Positions 36,137 through 46,747 of a stretch of DNA of 64,000 bases are shown here, in pieces. The DNA comes from Ardenticatena maritima (lineage in GTDB: Bacteria > Chloroflexota > Anaerolineae > Ardenticatenales > Ardenticatenaceae). The notes below the pieces were generated by a model that was given only the letters and a program-made list of their open reading frames with translations, ran no database searches and was not told the origin of the DNA. Where the stretch lies: positions 372,001-436,000 of the forward strand of contig NZ_LGKN01000003.1 of assembly GCF_001306175.1 (NCBI RefSeq). Direction: 5' to 3'. Numbering within the stretch: the stretch's first letter is position 1; the number at the start of each line of letters is the position of its first letter. The translations under genes were made by a program, and so were the position numbers.

Positions 36137-37255
36137 TTACGAGTCGCGACGTACCGTTTCCAGCAACTCATCCACACGATGCCCCAACCGGTGCCGCATG
36201 CTGACAAAGCGCGCGCGTTTGTCGTAGAACCACGAACGAGCGGTTGTCGTGCGCTTATGACCATTGGGCAACGGTTCAGGCCATTGGACAACCGCCGCCG
36301 CCCAGGTCAGCCCTGCACCAAATCCCACCATCACCACGGTATCGCCGGGTTTTAGGCGTCCTTCTTCGGCGGCTTCGGCACAGGCAACGGGAATACTGGC
36401 TGCGGATGTGTTCCCGTAGCGGTGGATGTTGACATAAACTTTCTCCATGGGCAACTGCAATTGTTTGGCGGCGGCTTCGATGATACGCAAATTCGCCTGG
36501 TGGGGAATGAACAAATCGATATCTTCGATGGTCAACCCGGCGCGCTCAATGGCTTTCTTGGCGGCAACGCCCATCACACGTGTTGCGAACCGATAGACGG
36601 CGCGCCCATTCATGTAAATGTAATCAGGCGAATTTTCCGGCCCGACGGCCGGCACGTAGCCACGCCCCACAAGCGGCCCCGTCAGCAACGCGCCGCCGGA
36701 ACCGTCCGCCCCCAACTCGAAACCGAGCAACCCACCCGGTCGCTCATCCGCTTCAAGGAAGAAAGCGCCCGCCCCGTCGCCGAAGAGCACGCAGGTGCTG
36801 CGGTCTTCCCAGTTGACAAGGTGGCTCAACGTTTCCGCGCCAATCACCAGCGCGTTGCGGTACGCCCCACTTTCAATCATCTTCGAGGCAACAGAGAGTG
36901 CATAGACGAATCCACTGCACCCCGCGCTCAAATCGAAAGCGGCGGCGTTGGTTGCCCCAATCAAATCTTGAATGACACACGAGGCTGAGGGAAACACCCG
37001 GTCGGGCGTGACGGTGGCAACGATAATCAACTCAACGTCGGCGGGGTCTGCCTGGGCGCGTGTGAGGGCTTCGCGTGCGGCTTTTGCGCCCATGGTAGCG
37101 GTTGTTTCTTCCTTGCCGGCCAAACGGCGCTCCGCAATGCCTGTTCGGGTGCGAATCCATTCATCGTTGGTGTCCACAATGCGTGCCAGGTCGTCGTTGG
37201 TCATCACATTGGCCGGCACATATTTTCCCCACCCGCGAATATGGGCGTGTGGCAT
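36137..37255 (-). CDS. fabH: 3-oxoacyl-ACP synthase III (KAS III)
   Basis: 372 residues. It condenses acetyl-CoA (or another starter) with malonyl-ACP to begin fatty-acid synthesis. The active Cys is in DLSAGCSGF, the His in IPHQANLRI and the Asn in RYGNTSAAS. The C-terminus runs about 40 residues past the usual end, with a basic stretch (ARSWFYDKRARFVSMRHRLG). The start at 37255 has TAAGGAGG seven bases upstream. It lies ten bases after fabF, so the two condensing enzymes form one operon. Confidence 0.94.
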   Translation of the reverse strand: MPHAHIRGWGKYVPANVMTNDDLARIVDTNDEWIRTRTGIAERRLAGKEETTATMGAKAAREALTRAQADPADVELIIVATVTPDRVFPSASCVIQDLIGATNAAAFDLSAGCSGFVYALSVASKMIESGAYRNALVIGAETLSHLVNWEDRSTCVLFGDGAGAFFLEADERPGGLLGFELGADGSGGALLTGPLVGRGYVPAVGPENSPDYIYMNGRAVYRFATRVMGVAAKKAIERAGLTIEDIDLFIPHQANLRIIEAAAKQLQLPMEKVYVNIHRYGNTSAASIPVACAEAAEEGRLKPGDTVVMVGFGAGLTWAAAVVQWPEPLPNGHKRTTTARSWFYDKRARFVSMRHRLGHRVDELLETVRRDS

Positions 37256-37265
37256 AGAAGCCTCC

Positions 37266-38534
37266 TTACTCGTTTTTCGTGCTGCCGTTTTCAAATCGGC
37301 GGAAGATGATGCTGGCGTTGTGTCCACCGAGCCCCATGGAATTGCTCATGCCGACGCGCACATCGGCTTTGCGCGCCACATTGGGCACGTAGTCCAAATC
37401 GCATTCGGGGTCGGGGTATTCGTAGTTGATGGTGGGGTGGATGATGCCCGTTTCAATGGTTTTCACAGTCACCAGCGCTTCCAGCGCGCCGGCCGCCCCC
37501 ATCAAATGCCCGGTCATGCTCTTGGTGCTGTTGACCGCGATGTCGTACGCCGCTTCGCCAAACACGGCTTTGATCGCGCGTGTTTCATTCACATCGTTCA
37601 GCGGCGTGCTTGTCCCATGGGCGTTGATATAGTCCACTTCGTGCGGTTCAAGACCGGCTTCGGCGAGGGCTTCTTTCATCGCGCGTTGAATCCCTTCGCC
37701 GTTTTCGGCGGGTTGCGCCAGGTGATACCCATCCACGTTGGTGCCGTAGCCCACCACTTCGGCGTAAATCTTGGCACCGCGTGCCAGCGCATGTTCCAGC
37801 GTTTCCAGCAGAAGCACAGCCGCCCCTTCACCCAGCACAAACCCATCGCGCGTGGCGTCGAACGGGCGCGAGGCTTTTTCAGGCTCATCGTTGCGTGTGC
37901 TCATCGCCCGCATCACATTGAAACCGGCAAATGCAAGGCGAATCATGCTTGCTTCGGAGCCGCCCGCCAATGCCACATCAGCAAGCCCGTTCTTCAACAT
38001 GCGGAACGCTTCACCAATGGCGTTCGTGCCTGTGGCGCATGCGCTCACCACACCAAAACTGGGGCCCTTGAACCCGTAGCGAATGGCAAGATACGCCCCG
38101 GCTGTATCAATAATCATGGCCGGCAGGAAGAAGGGGCTGACACGTTTGACACCGCGTTCCTTCATAATGTCATATTGCTCAAAAACCGTCTGAAAACCGC
38201 CGATACCACTCCCGATGATAATAGCCACCCGTGTGGGGTCTTCGTTTTCAGGCTTGATACCGGCGTCTTGTATGGCTTGGTCGGCGGCGGCAACCGTCAT
38301 GTGAACGAAGCGATCATGGCGGCGCACTTCCTTGCGGTCCATGTATTGCAGGGGGTCGAAGTCTTTCAATTCACCCCCAATGCGTGTATCAAGGTCGCTC
38401 GCATCAAACTGCGTGATGGGCCCAATCCCTGATACACCGTTGACCAGATTGCGCCATGTGGTTTCAACGTCGTTCCCGACAGGTGACACAACACCCAAAC
38501 CGGTGACAACAACACGTCGAGCACGGTTCTCCAT
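37266..38534 (-). CDS. fabF: 3-oxoacyl-ACP synthase II (KAS II)
   Basis: 422 residues. It elongates acyl-ACP with malonyl-ACP. The active Cys is in [16 protein letters not shown], the first His in [12 protein letters not shown] and the second in [14 protein letters not shown]. The start is uncertain. The ATG at 38534 is used because [15 protein letters not shown] is the family start, but GGGGGG stands better placed for a TTG two codons upstream (38540). First gene of fabF-fabH. Confidence 0.95.
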   Translation of the reverse strand: MENRARRVVVTGLGVVSPVGNDVETTWRNLVNGVSGIGPITQFDASDLDTRIGGELKDFDPLQYMDRKEVRRHDRFVHMTVAAADQAIQDAGIKPENEDPTRVAIIIGSGIGGFQTVFEQYDIMKERGVKRVSPFFLPAMIIDTAGAYLAIRYGFKGPSFGVVSACATGTNAIGEAFRMLKNGLADVALAGGSEASMIRLAFAGFNVMRAMSTRNDEPEKASRPFDATRDGFVLGEGAAVLLLETLEHALARGAKIYAEVVGYGTNVDGYHLAQPAENGEGIQRAMKEALAEAGLEPHEVDYINAHGTSTPLNDVNETRAIKAVFGEAAYDIAVNSTKSMTGHLMGAAGALEALVTVKTIETGIIHPTINYEYPDPECDLDYVPNVARKADVRVGMSNSMGLGGHNASIIFRRFENGSTKNE

Positions 38535-38698
38535 GGTCAAAAATATCCCCCCTTGGTATGTTCTAGAAGAAGGTAAAAAGCGTGGCCACAATGCCGGAGT
38601 TCATTCATGAAAACACACATCCTTGTGAAAAGATACGCAGACGGTGGCTATAATGCGCAAAGTCTCTCCCTTGGCAAATGAGCGCGTTGCTTGTGCAT

Positions 38699-38727
38699 TT
38701 GGTCACATATTCACCTTGTGCTATACT
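38699..38727 (+). promoter_or_regulatory. Promoter of rpsB-tsf
   Basis: TTGGTC (38699-38704), 17 bases, TATACT (38722-38727). It leaves a leader of about 125 bases before rpsB. A second TATAAT stands at 38649-38654 but its best -35 is 20 bases away. Confidence 0.7.
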
Positions 38728-38761
38728 CCGCGATTGGGCTTGTCCCTGCCGTATCAAGCAC

Positions 38762-38835
38762 GCACTTTCGACTCCGCCGGGGGTGCCACGTCGCGCACGT
38801 GGTTCTGGCGGGGGATGAGGAGTGCGGAAGTCGAA
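38762..38835 (+). promoter_or_regulatory. Structured rpsB leader, candidate S2 autoregulatory RNA
   Basis: Nested stems: TTCGACT (38767-38773) with AGTCGAA (38829-38835), CCGCC (38774-38778) with GGCGG (38807-38811), and CCACGT (38786-38791) with ACGTGG (38797-38802) closing a CGCGC loop. In addition GCACT (38762-38766) can pair with AGTGC (38821-38825), which crosses the first stem as a pseudoknot or competes with it. Many bacteria control rpsB through a leader that binds S2. Confidence 0.6.
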
Positions 38836-38859
38836 CCAACTTTTTCAGGAGGATTTTCT

Positions 38860-39801
38860 ATGCCTACACAAGTTACCATGAAAGACCTGCTGGAAGCAGG
38901 CGCCCATTTTGGCCACCGCACCCGCCGGTGGAACCCCAAAATGCGCCCCTACATCTTCACGGAGCGCAACGGGATTCACATCATTGACCTGGCGCAAACG
39001 CTCGAAGCCATGCAGCGCGCCTATGAAGCCGTGCGCGACGTGGCGGCTGATGGGGGCTATGTGCTCTTTGTGGGCACGAAGCGCCAGGCGCAGGACATTA
39101 TCGCCGAACAGGCGCAGCGCGCCGGCATGCCCTATGTCAACGTGCGCTGGTTGGGTGGCACGCTGACGAACTTCCAAACCATTCGCAAGCGCGTGGAATA
39201 CATGATTGAATTGGAACGCCAGCGCGCGAATGGGGAACTTGACCACCTGCCCAAGAAAGAGCGGCTGAAAATTGACCGCCTGCTTGAAAAACTGGAACGC
39301 CGCGTGGGTGGTTTGCGCAACATGGAAACGTTGCCCGATATGCTCTTCATCGTGGACCCCAACCGCGAACACCTGGCGGTGCACGAAGCGAACATCTTGG
39401 GCTTGCCCATCGTGGCGCTGGTGGACACCAACTGCGACCCCGACCCCATTCAGTATGTGATTCCGTCCAATGATGACGCCATTCGTACCATTCGGCTGAT
39501 GACCTCGTACATCGCCGACGCGATCATCGAAGGCAAGCAGATGCGCGAATCGGCTCTGCTTGAAGAAATTCGCGCCGAAGCCGAAAGCGCCCTGCCTGAA
39601 CAGCGCGTCTTCACGCCCGAGGACGAACCCGACTATGCCGATTTCGATCTCTTTGATGAAGACGAGGAAGAAGAAATCCTTGTGCGCCGCCGTGGGCGTG
39701 GGCGTGCTGGTGAAGAAGATGATGAAATCCGCCGTGTGGATGCCAAGCGTGGCAAGCGCAAGCCGCGCCAGCGCACCCACAAGGATGAAGCCGAAGACTA
39801 A
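38860..39801 (+). CDS. rpsB: 30S ribosomal protein S2 with extended C-terminus
   Basis: 313 residues. The S2 core is clear: [43 protein letters not shown] and [13 protein letters not shown]2 binds between the head and body of the 30S subunit and recruits S1. The protein is 50-80 residues longer than usual; the extra part is acidic ([11 protein letters not shown]) and then strongly basic ([19 protein letters not shown]). CAGGAGG lies before the ATG. In-frame codons run upstream through the leader but lack family similarity. tsf follows after 24 bases. Confidence 0.96.
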   Translation: MPTQVTMKDLLEAGAHFGHRTRRWNPKMRPYIFTERNGIHIIDLAQTLEAMQRAYEAVRDVAADGGYVLFVGTKRQAQDIIAEQAQRAGMPYVNVRWLGGTLTNFQTIRKRVEYMIELERQRANGELDHLPKKERLKIDRLLEKLERRVGGLRNMETLPDMLFIVDPNREHLAVHEANILGLPIVALVDTNCDPDPIQYVIPSNDDAIRTIRLMTSYIADAIIEGKQMRESALLEEIRAEAESALPEQRVFTPEDEPDYADFDLFDEDEEEEILVRRRGRGRAGEEDDEIRRVDAKRGKRKPRQRTHKDEAED

Positions 39802-39825
39802 ACCAATCGGAAGTGAGGGAGAACC

Positions 39826-40431
39826 GTGGCTGAAATTACCACTGAAATGGTCAAAGAACTGCGTGAACGCACCGGTGCTGGTATCCTGGAATGCAAGAAG
39901 GTGCTCCAGGAAACCAACGGTGATATGGACAAGGCGATTGAATTGCTGCGCGAACGCGGTATCGCCAAGGCTGCCAAGAAAGCCCACCGCGTGGCGATGC
40001 AGGGCGTCATTACGTCCTACATCCACGCCGGCAATCAGATTGGCGCCATGGTCGAACTGAATTGCGAAACCGACTTCGTGGCGCGCACGCCGCAATTCCA
40101 GGAACTCGCCTACAACATCGCTATGCAGATTGCGGCAACCAGCCCGCAATACGTCTCGCGCGAGGATGTGCCCGCCGAAGTCATCGAAAAAGAAAAAGCC
40201 ATCCTCATGGAGCAGGCGCGCCAGGAAGGTCGCCCTGAGCACATCCTGGAACGTATCGTGGAAGGGCGTCTCGACAAATTCTTCCAGGAAGTCTGCTTGC
40301 TCGAACAACCCTACATTCGTGACCAGAGCGTGACCATCCAGGACCTCATCAAGCAGCACATTGCCCAGTTGGGTGAAAACATCGTTGTGCGCCGCTTCTG
40401 CCGCATGGCGGTGGGCGAAGTCGAAGGCTAA
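39826..40431 (+). CDS. tsf: Elongation factor Ts
   Basis: 201 residues, the short EF-Ts form typical of Chloroflexota, Thermus and related groups. The N-terminal UBA-like region [38 protein letters not shown] and [10 protein letters not shown] are family signatures. It catalyses GDP/GTP exchange on EF-Tu. Starts with GTG at 39826 after GTGAGGGA. Ends the rpsB-tsf unit before a terminator. Confidence 0.96.
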   Translation: MAEITTEMVKELRERTGAGILECKKVLQETNGDMDKAIELLRERGIAKAAKKAHRVAMQGVITSYIHAGNQIGAMVELNCETDFVARTPQFQELAYNIAMQIAATSPQYVSREDVPAEVIEKEKAILMEQARQEGRPEHILERIVEGRLDKFFQEVCLLEQPYIRDQSVTIQDLIKQHIAQLGENIVVRRFCRMAVGEVEG

Positions 40432-40447
40432 TCAGCGCATTGTTGAC

Positions 40448-40476
40448 GACCGGCGAGTCCTCAGGCTCGCCGGTCT
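40448..40476 (+). terminator. Terminator after tsf
   Basis: Stem GACCGGCGAG/CTCGCCGGTC with an 8-base loop, followed by TTTG. The short T-run may allow read-through into pyrH. Confidence 0.75.
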
Positions 40477-40501
40477 TTGTTTGCCCAAAGCCCCCTTTTG
40501 A

Positions 40502-41254
<753 letters not shown>

Positions 41255-41289
41255 AGACGCAAGAACACAACGATGCAAGGAGAGGCACT

Positions 41290-41847
41290 ATGTACCGGGA
41301 ATTTTTGAAGGACGCCGAACAACGTATGGACAAAGCCGTTCAGGCGCTTGACCATGATTTGCGTAGTTTGCGCACAGGACGTGCCACACCAGCCTTGCTT
41401 GAACGTGTCAAAATTGATTACTACGGCGTGCCCACGCCGCTGACCCAGGTGGCGTCGGTTACGGTGCCCGAAGCCCGCATGTTGCTGATCAAACCGTGGG
41501 ACCCCGGCACACTGAGCCTGATCGAACGCGCCATCCAGGAATCTGACCTGGGGCTCAACCCCAACAACGATGGGCAAGTCATTCGCCTGGTGTTGCCCCC
41601 CTTGACGGAAGAACGCCGCCGCGAATTGGTGAAGGCTGTGCATCACCGTGTTGAAGAAGCCCGCATCGCCATTCGCAATATTCGCCGCGATGTGTTGCAC
41701 GACCTGGAACAGTTGAAAAAGGAAGGCGAAATCAGCGAGGACGACTTCTTCCGCGCCAAAGAGGAATTGCAGGAATTGACCAATAAGAAAATCAAGGAAG
41801 CAGAAGAAGTTGGACAGGCGAAAGAAGAAGAAATCATGGAAGTGTAG
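41290..41847 (+). CDS. frr: Ribosome recycling factor
   Basis: 185 residues. [31 protein letters not shown] and the C-terminal [18 protein letters not shown] are RRF signatures. With EF-G it splits post-termination ribosomes. AGGAGAGG precedes the ATG; 35 bases separate it from pyrH and eight from uppS. Confidence 0.96.
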   Translation: MYREFLKDAEQRMDKAVQALDHDLRSLRTGRATPALLERVKIDYYGVPTPLTQVASVTVPEARMLLIKPWDPGTLSLIERAIQESDLGLNPNNDGQVIRLVLPPLTEERRRELVKAVHHRVEEARIAIRNIRRDVLHDLEQLKKEGEISEDDFFRAKEELQELTNKKIKEAEEVGQAKEEEIMEV

Positions 41848-41855
41848 GCAAGCGC

Positions 41856-42596
41856 ATGGGACAAGAGATGAGCGAACAGCCGTTTGATTTGCCCCCCGAA
41901 AAAATCCCGCGCCATGTCGCCATTATCATGGACGGCAACGGGCGGTGGGCGCAACAACGCGGTTTGCCTCGCTTGGCGGGGCATCGTGCCGGAACGGACA
42001 ATTTGCGCCGCATCCTGGAAGCATGTGTCGAGTTTGGCATCGAAATCTTGACCATTTACGCGTTCTCGACCGAGAACTGGAACCGCCCACCGCGCGAAGT
42101 GCGCGGCTTGATGAGCATTTTGGAGCGTGTCATTGACCGCGAGTTGGAATCGTTGCATGCGCAGGGGGTGCAGATTCGCCATATTGGACGCATGGAAGGT
42201 ATCGAGCCCCGTTTACAGAAGAAAATTCGCAAGGCGGTGGAATACACCAAAGACAACGACCGCCTGATTTTGAATGTCGCGTTCAACTACGGTGGCCGCG
42301 CCGAGATTTTGGATGCGTGCCGTCGCATTATGAAAGAAGGGCTCGATCCTGATACGCTCGACGAAGAAACGTTCAGCCGCTACCTCTACACCTACCCGTG
42401 CCCGGACCCCGACCTGGTCATTCGCACGGGCGGAGAGTATCGTCTGAGCAATTTTTTGCTCTGGCAAGCGGCGTATTCCGAAATTTATTCGACACCGACG
42501 TTTTGGCCAGACTTCGACAAAGAAGAGTTGCGCAAAGCCATTCTCGAATACGCTCGCCGCGAGCGCCGCTTTGGGCGTGTGCCGCAAAAAGCGTAA
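41856..42596 (+). CDS. uppS: Isoprenyl (undecaprenyl) diphosphate synthase
   Basis: 246 residues. [24 protein letters not shown] holds the catalytic Asp and Arg. [11 protein letters not shown] and [19 protein letters not shown] are the other signature blocks of cis-prenyltransferases. It builds the polyprenyl diphosphate carrier for peptidoglycan and glycans by adding IPP units. The two GTs of the 16-22 kb operon would use such a carrier. Confidence 0.95.
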   Translation: MGQEMSEQPFDLPPEKIPRHVAIIMDGNGRWAQQRGLPRLAGHRAGTDNLRRILEACVEFGIEILTIYAFSTENWNRPPREVRGLMSILERVIDRELESLHAQGVQIRHIGRMEGIEPRLQKKIRKAVEYTKDNDRLILNVAFNYGGRAEILDACRRIMKEGLDPDTLDEETFSRYLYTYPCPDPDLVIRTGGEYRLSNFLLWQAAYSEIYSTPTFWPDFDKEELRKAILEYARRERRFGRVPQKA

Positions 42597-42632
42597 GCAT
42601 GGCGCGCGCAACAATTTGAGGAAGCAGTCTTC

Positions 42633-43418
42633 ATGCGAACTCGCATCGTTAGCGCCCTGGTCTTGATTGCTCTCATAGCCCTGCCACTCTGGCGGGGCGG
42701 TTTTCTGTTTGCGGGTCTTGTCTTTGTCGCTACATTGCTGGGCACGTGGGAATTCTTGCGCATGGTGTTGAAAACGCGCTATCAGCATCTGCTGCTGCCG
42801 GCCGCCGCCGCGTTGCTGGCTTTTGTGAGTGGTGCAGCGCAAGGCGATCTGGTCGTGGTGGCGCTGGGGCTCTCTGTGCTGGTCTTGGGGGGGCTGGTTT
42901 TGCAACTGGCGCTTGATGACTCCCATGACAAAATCCGTGAATGGAGCACCCTCGTCGCCGCCACGCTCTATCTCGGATGGCCCAGCATGTTGCTTGTGCT
43001 CCTGCGCAATCGTGAAGATGGGTTATGGTGGGTGGTGCTGGTGGTCATTGCCACGACCGCAACAGACAGCGGCGCCTATTTGACGGGGCGGATGTTTGGT
43101 CGGCACCTCTTTTCGCCACGCTATAGCCCGAAAAAGACATGGGAAGGCGTCTTTGGTGGTGTTTTCACGTGTATCGGTGCTATGCTGGTGTATGGCACAC
43201 GTGTGCTTGCGCTGGATTGGCGCTTGACCATTCTCATCGGTGTTGCTTTATCGCTAGCGGCTGTGTATGGCGATTTGGCGGAAAGTATGCTCAAACGCCG
43301 TGCGGGCGTGAAGGATAGCAGTCATCTCATTCCTGGGCATGGTGGGGTGCTCGACCGTGTGGATAGCCTGATTTTCGTGACCACTGTGGCGTTTTTCCTT
43401 ACCTACTGGTTGGGGTAA
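42633..43418 (+). CDS. cdsA: Phosphatidate cytidylyltransferase
   Basis: 261 residues with about seven membrane helices. The signature near the C-terminus is visible: SPKKTWEGVFGG, GDLAESMLKRRAGVKDSSHLIPGHGGVLDRVDSL. It makes CDP-diacylglycerol from phosphatidate and CTP at the membrane. Follows uppS by 36 bases with GAGGAAG before the ATG. In many bacteria dxr comes next; here it does not. Confidence 0.95.
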   Translation: MRTRIVSALVLIALIALPLWRGGFLFAGLVFVATLLGTWEFLRMVLKTRYQHLLLPAAAALLAFVSGAAQGDLVVVALGLSVLVLGGLVLQLALDDSHDKIREWSTLVAATLYLGWPSMLLVLLRNREDGLWWVVLVVIATTATDSGAYLTGRMFGRHLFSPRYSPKKTWEGVFGGVFTCIGAMLVYGTRVLALDWRLTILIGVALSLAAVYGDLAESMLKRRAGVKDSSHLIPGHGGVLDRVDSLIFVTTVAFFLTYWLG

Positions 43419-43460
43419 GGTCTCACTCACGGCATCGAGGCTTGCAACGCGCACGGTACA

Positions 43461-45440
43461 ATGCCCATGAATTCCAATAATCTGTTGTTAGAACTGCTCA
43501 ACCGATTGAATTTGGCAATTTCAGCGGCGAATTTGCTGCTGACATTTTCGCTGTTCGTTTACATCGTCACGCATAACTTCCGCAATTCCGCCGCCCGCGC
43601 GTTTGCCGCTTTGCTGGGGTTTGTCACCATTGTGAATGGCGTGGATGTGGTGATTGCCCAGGTCAATAACCCCGAAGCGGCGACGGGCTGGCTCAAATTG
43701 CAGTGGATTGGCATCGCGATGGTGCCCGCCGCCTACCTGCATTTTAGCGACGCGCTCTTGCGCAGCACGGGCAATGTCTCCCGTTTTCGGCGCTGGGCGA
43801 CCGTCGTGGCGTATGCCACAGGTGGGCTCTTTTTCATCCTCGTTTGGACAACCGACCTGATTGTAGACCGCGCGGTTGCTTACGCACCGTGGGCGACCCA
43901 ACTCACCGCGGGTCCCTTCTTTTGGGTTTTCGTGGCGTACTTCTTCATCACCTCGGCGTGGGGCTTTGCCAACACGCTGTGGGCGCGCCAACGCGCCTTG
44001 ACGCCCACCTCACGCCGCCGCATGACCTACCTGGTGGCCTCGTTCGCCGCGCCCGGCCTGGCGGTTTACCCCTATTTGTTGCTGGCGAGTGTGCCCGCCC
44101 GCTTGCCGCCGATGGTGATTATCATCCTGCTTCTGGTAGGCAACATTGGGGTTGGCACCATGATCGTCGTCATGACGTACAGCGTGGCGTATTTGGGCGC
44201 ACTCGCACCCGACCGCGTCATCAAACATGATTTGGTGACGTACATCTTCCAGGGGCCCCTCCTTGGGCTTTTCGTCTTGACGGCGGTCTTGTTGTTGCCG
44301 CCGCTGGAAGAGTGGTTGGGGCTTCCACGCGAAACCGTGCTCGTCTTCATCATCGTGGGGGGGATTATCTTCTACCAGGTGATTTTGGAGTGGCTCAAGC
44401 CCGTGTACGACCTGCTGGTTTACCAGCGCGACCGCTCCGAAATTCAACTGTGGCGGGCGTTGCGCGACCGCATGCTCACCGCCAGCGACATCAATCAAGT
44501 GCTGGAAAACATTCTCACCTCGATTTGCGATTTGCTCCGCGTTGAGCACGGTTTTGTGATTGTGCTGGATGAAGGGCGCTTTTCGGTGGCGGCGTCTTCG
44601 GGCGACCCCAGCGTTGCCCAAGCGTTTCTCAACGCTTTTGACTTGACCGAACTGGCGGGGTTGAACGGCGACATTGCAGCCGACGACCTGACAACATGGC
44701 CTGAACGCCACGGCTTGCGGCTCTATCCGCTCCGCTCGCAAGATGGCGCGTTTCTGCTGGGGTTGCTGGCCGTGCAAATGCCCACCCAGTTGGGCGAAAT
44801 GAGCGACCGCGAACGCAACTTGCTCGACCGCTTGCTGAAACAAGCCCAAATCTCGCTGGAAGACCGCCATTTGCAGCAAGGGGTGCTCACATTGCTGAAA
44901 CAACTGCAACCCCAATTCGACAATATCCAGCGTTGGCGCACAACCGTGCCCTACACCGCGCCAACAGCGGTATTGCAGCATACCCCGCTCCAGGCCGCCG
45001 ATTTTCCCCAATTTGTGAAAGACGCCTTGCGCGACTACTGGGGCGGTCCACGCCTGACCCAAAGTCCGCTCTTGCATTTGCGCGTGGTGCGCCAGCGCCT
45101 GCGCGAATTCGACAACAACCCCGCCAAAGCCTTGCGGGCGGTGCTGACCGAAGCCATGGAAGCCTTGAAACCGCCCGAAGGGCAGGCGCATAGCCAGCAG
45201 GAGTGGTTGCTCTACAACATTCTCGACCTCAAATTCATTCAAGGGTATCGTTCTCGCGACGTTGCCCAACGCCTTGCCATGAGCGAAAGCGACCTGTACC
45301 GCAAACAGCGTGCGGCCATCGAAGAATTGGCGCGTGCGATTCTGGCAATGGAGCAAGCCCTGGCGGAAGAAGAAACTCTGGCATCCGCAACCGATGAACA
45401 TGCAACGGCTGACAAAAACGAAAAAGGGACGAACCAATGA
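43461..45440 (+). CDS. 7TM-GAF protein with C-terminal helix-turn-helix
   Basis: 659 residues. The first 245 form seven membrane helices like the histidine-kinase N-terminal 7TM sensor domain; two more helices lie at about 262-305. A GAF-like domain spans about 335-465. There is no His box or ATPase domain. The C-terminus (about 575-635) contains FIQGYRSRDVAQRLAMSESDLYRKQRAAIEELARAI, which looks like a helix-turn-helix of the sigma-region-4/LuxR style. This reads as a membrane-bound one-component regulator. Its stop overlaps the HMG-CoA reductase start by four bases, so it may regulate that gene or its pathway. Confidence 0.75.
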   Translation: MPMNSNNLLLELLNRLNLAISAANLLLTFSLFVYIVTHNFRNSAARAFAALLGFVTIVNGVDVVIAQVNNPEAATGWLKLQWIGIAMVPAAYLHFSDALLRSTGNVSRFRRWATVVAYATGGLFFILVWTTDLIVDRAVAYAPWATQLTAGPFFWVFVAYFFITSAWGFANTLWARQRALTPTSRRRMTYLVASFAAPGLAVYPYLLLASVPARLPPMVIIILLLVGNIGVGTMIVVMTYSVAYLGALAPDRVIKHDLVTYIFQGPLLGLFVLTAVLLLPPLEEWLGLPRETVLVFIIVGGIIFYQVILEWLKPVYDLLVYQRDRSEIQLWRALRDRMLTASDINQVLENILTSICDLLRVEHGFVIVLDEGRFSVAASSGDPSVAQAFLNAFDLTELAGLNGDIAADDLTTWPERHGLRLYPLRSQDGAFLLGLLAVQMPTQLGEMSDRERNLLDRLLKQAQISLEDRHLQQGVLTLLKQLQPQFDNIQRWRTTVPYTAPTAVLQHTPLQAADFPQFVKDALRDYWGGPRLTQSPLLHLRVVRQRLREFDNNPAKALRAVLTEAMEALKPPEGQAHSQQEWLLYNILDLKFIQGYRSRDVAQRLAMSESDLYRKQRAAIEELARAILAMEQALAEEETLASATDEHATADKNEKGTNQ

Positions 45441-46711
45441 CGACAACGCCTTTTAGCGGATTTTACAAACTCTCTGTTGAAGAACGTGTGGCGCGCATTG
45501 CTGAATTTTGCCGCCTGTCGCCCGATGAGCAACGCATCTTGCACACATGCCTTGATTTGGAGCGCGCCGACCGCCTCATCGAAAACGTGATTGGCATTTT
45601 CGCCTTGCCGCTCGGTGTCGCGGTGAACTTCATTGTCAATGGGCGCGAAGTGGTTGTGCCCATGGCGGTTGAAGAACCGAGCATCGTGGCGGCGTGCTCG
45701 TTTGCCGCCAAACTGGCGCGCGACGGCGGCGGTTTTACCGCCGAAAGCGATCCCCCCATCATGATTGGTCAAATCCAAGTGCTGGACGTGCCCGACATCG
45801 AAGCCGCAACCCGCGCCCTGCTCGCCGCTGAGGAAGAACTGCTGGCGCAAGCCAACCGCCTGCACAAGACGATTGTGGCACTGGGGGGCGGTGCGAAGGG
45901 CATCGAAGTGCGCCATTTGCCTGATACGCCTGCGGGACCCATGCTCATCGTCCACATTTTGCTGGACACGCGCGACGCCATGGGGGCGAACGCCATCAAC
46001 ACCACATGCGAAGCGCTGGCGCCGCGCATTGAAGCGCTCACAGGGGGGCGCGTCAACCTGCGTATCCTCAGCAACCTCGCCGACCGCCGCCTTGCCCGCG
46101 CCCGCGCTGTCTGGACGCGCGACGCCTTTGCCGCCAGCGGATTCGACCCCGACCGCGTCATTCAAGGCATCATCGAAGCCTGGGCGTTTGCCGCCGCCGA
46201 CCCCTACCGTGCCGCAACGCACAACAAGGGCATTCTCAACGGAATTGACGCCGTCGCCGTCGCGACGGGCAACGACTGGCGCGGTATCGAGGCGGGCGCA
46301 CACGCCTACGCCGCCCGCGAAGGACGCTACACCTCGCTCACCCGCTTTGGGCGCACGCCCGAAGGCGACCTCTTCGGCGAAATCGAACTGCCGCTGGCGG
46401 TGGGCGTGGTGGGCGGTACGACCAAAGCCCACCCCACCGCGCAAGTGGCGCTCAAAATGCTGGGCGTGCAAAGCGCCAGCGACCTGGCGCAGATTATGGC
46501 GGCGGTTGGGTTGGCGCAGAACATGGCGGCGTTGCGGGCGCTTGCCACCGAGGGCATTCAGCAAGGGCACATGGCGCTCCACGCGCGGCAAGTGGCGCTC
46601 GCGGCGGGGGCGACGGGCGCCCTGGTGGATGAAATCGCCGCGCGCCTGGTTGCCGAGCGCAACATCCGCGTGGAACGTGCGCGCGAATTGCTTGCCGAAT
46701 ATGAGGCGTAG
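45437..46711 (+). CDS. mvaA: Hydroxymethylglutaryl-CoA reductase, class II type
   Basis: 424 residues. Catalytic Glu is in VPMAVEEPSIVAA. The Lys block is THNKGILNGIDAVAVATGNDWRGIEAGAHAYA and the catalytic His is near ALHARQVALAAGA. Length and blocks match class II (bacterial) enzymes. The reaction is HMG-CoA to mevalonate, the committed step of the mevalonate route to isopentenyl diphosphate, though some class II enzymes act catabolically. The position after uppS-cdsA, where dxr often stands, favours the biosynthetic role. Coupled to the regulator-like gene upstream. Confidence 0.94.
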   Translation: MTTTPFSGFYKLSVEERVARIAEFCRLSPDEQRILHTCLDLERADRLIENVIGIFALPLGVAVNFIVNGREVVVPMAVEEPSIVAACSFAAKLARDGGGFTAESDPPIMIGQIQVLDVPDIEAATRALLAAEEELLAQANRLHKTIVALGGGAKGIEVRHLPDTPAGPMLIVHILLDTRDAMGANAINTTCEALAPRIEALTGGRVNLRILSNLADRRLARARAVWTRDAFAASGFDPDRVIQGIIEAWAFAAADPYRAATHNKGILNGIDAVAVATGNDWRGIEAGAHAYAAREGRYTSLTRFGRTPEGDLFGEIELPLAVGVVGGTTKAHPTAQVALKMLGVQSASDLAQIMAAVGLAQNMAALRALATEGIQQGHMALHARQVALAAGATGALVDEIAARLVAERNIRVERARELLAEYEA

Positions 46712-46747
46712 CGTGCAAACACCCACAGGCACACAAAAGGGGGCTTT

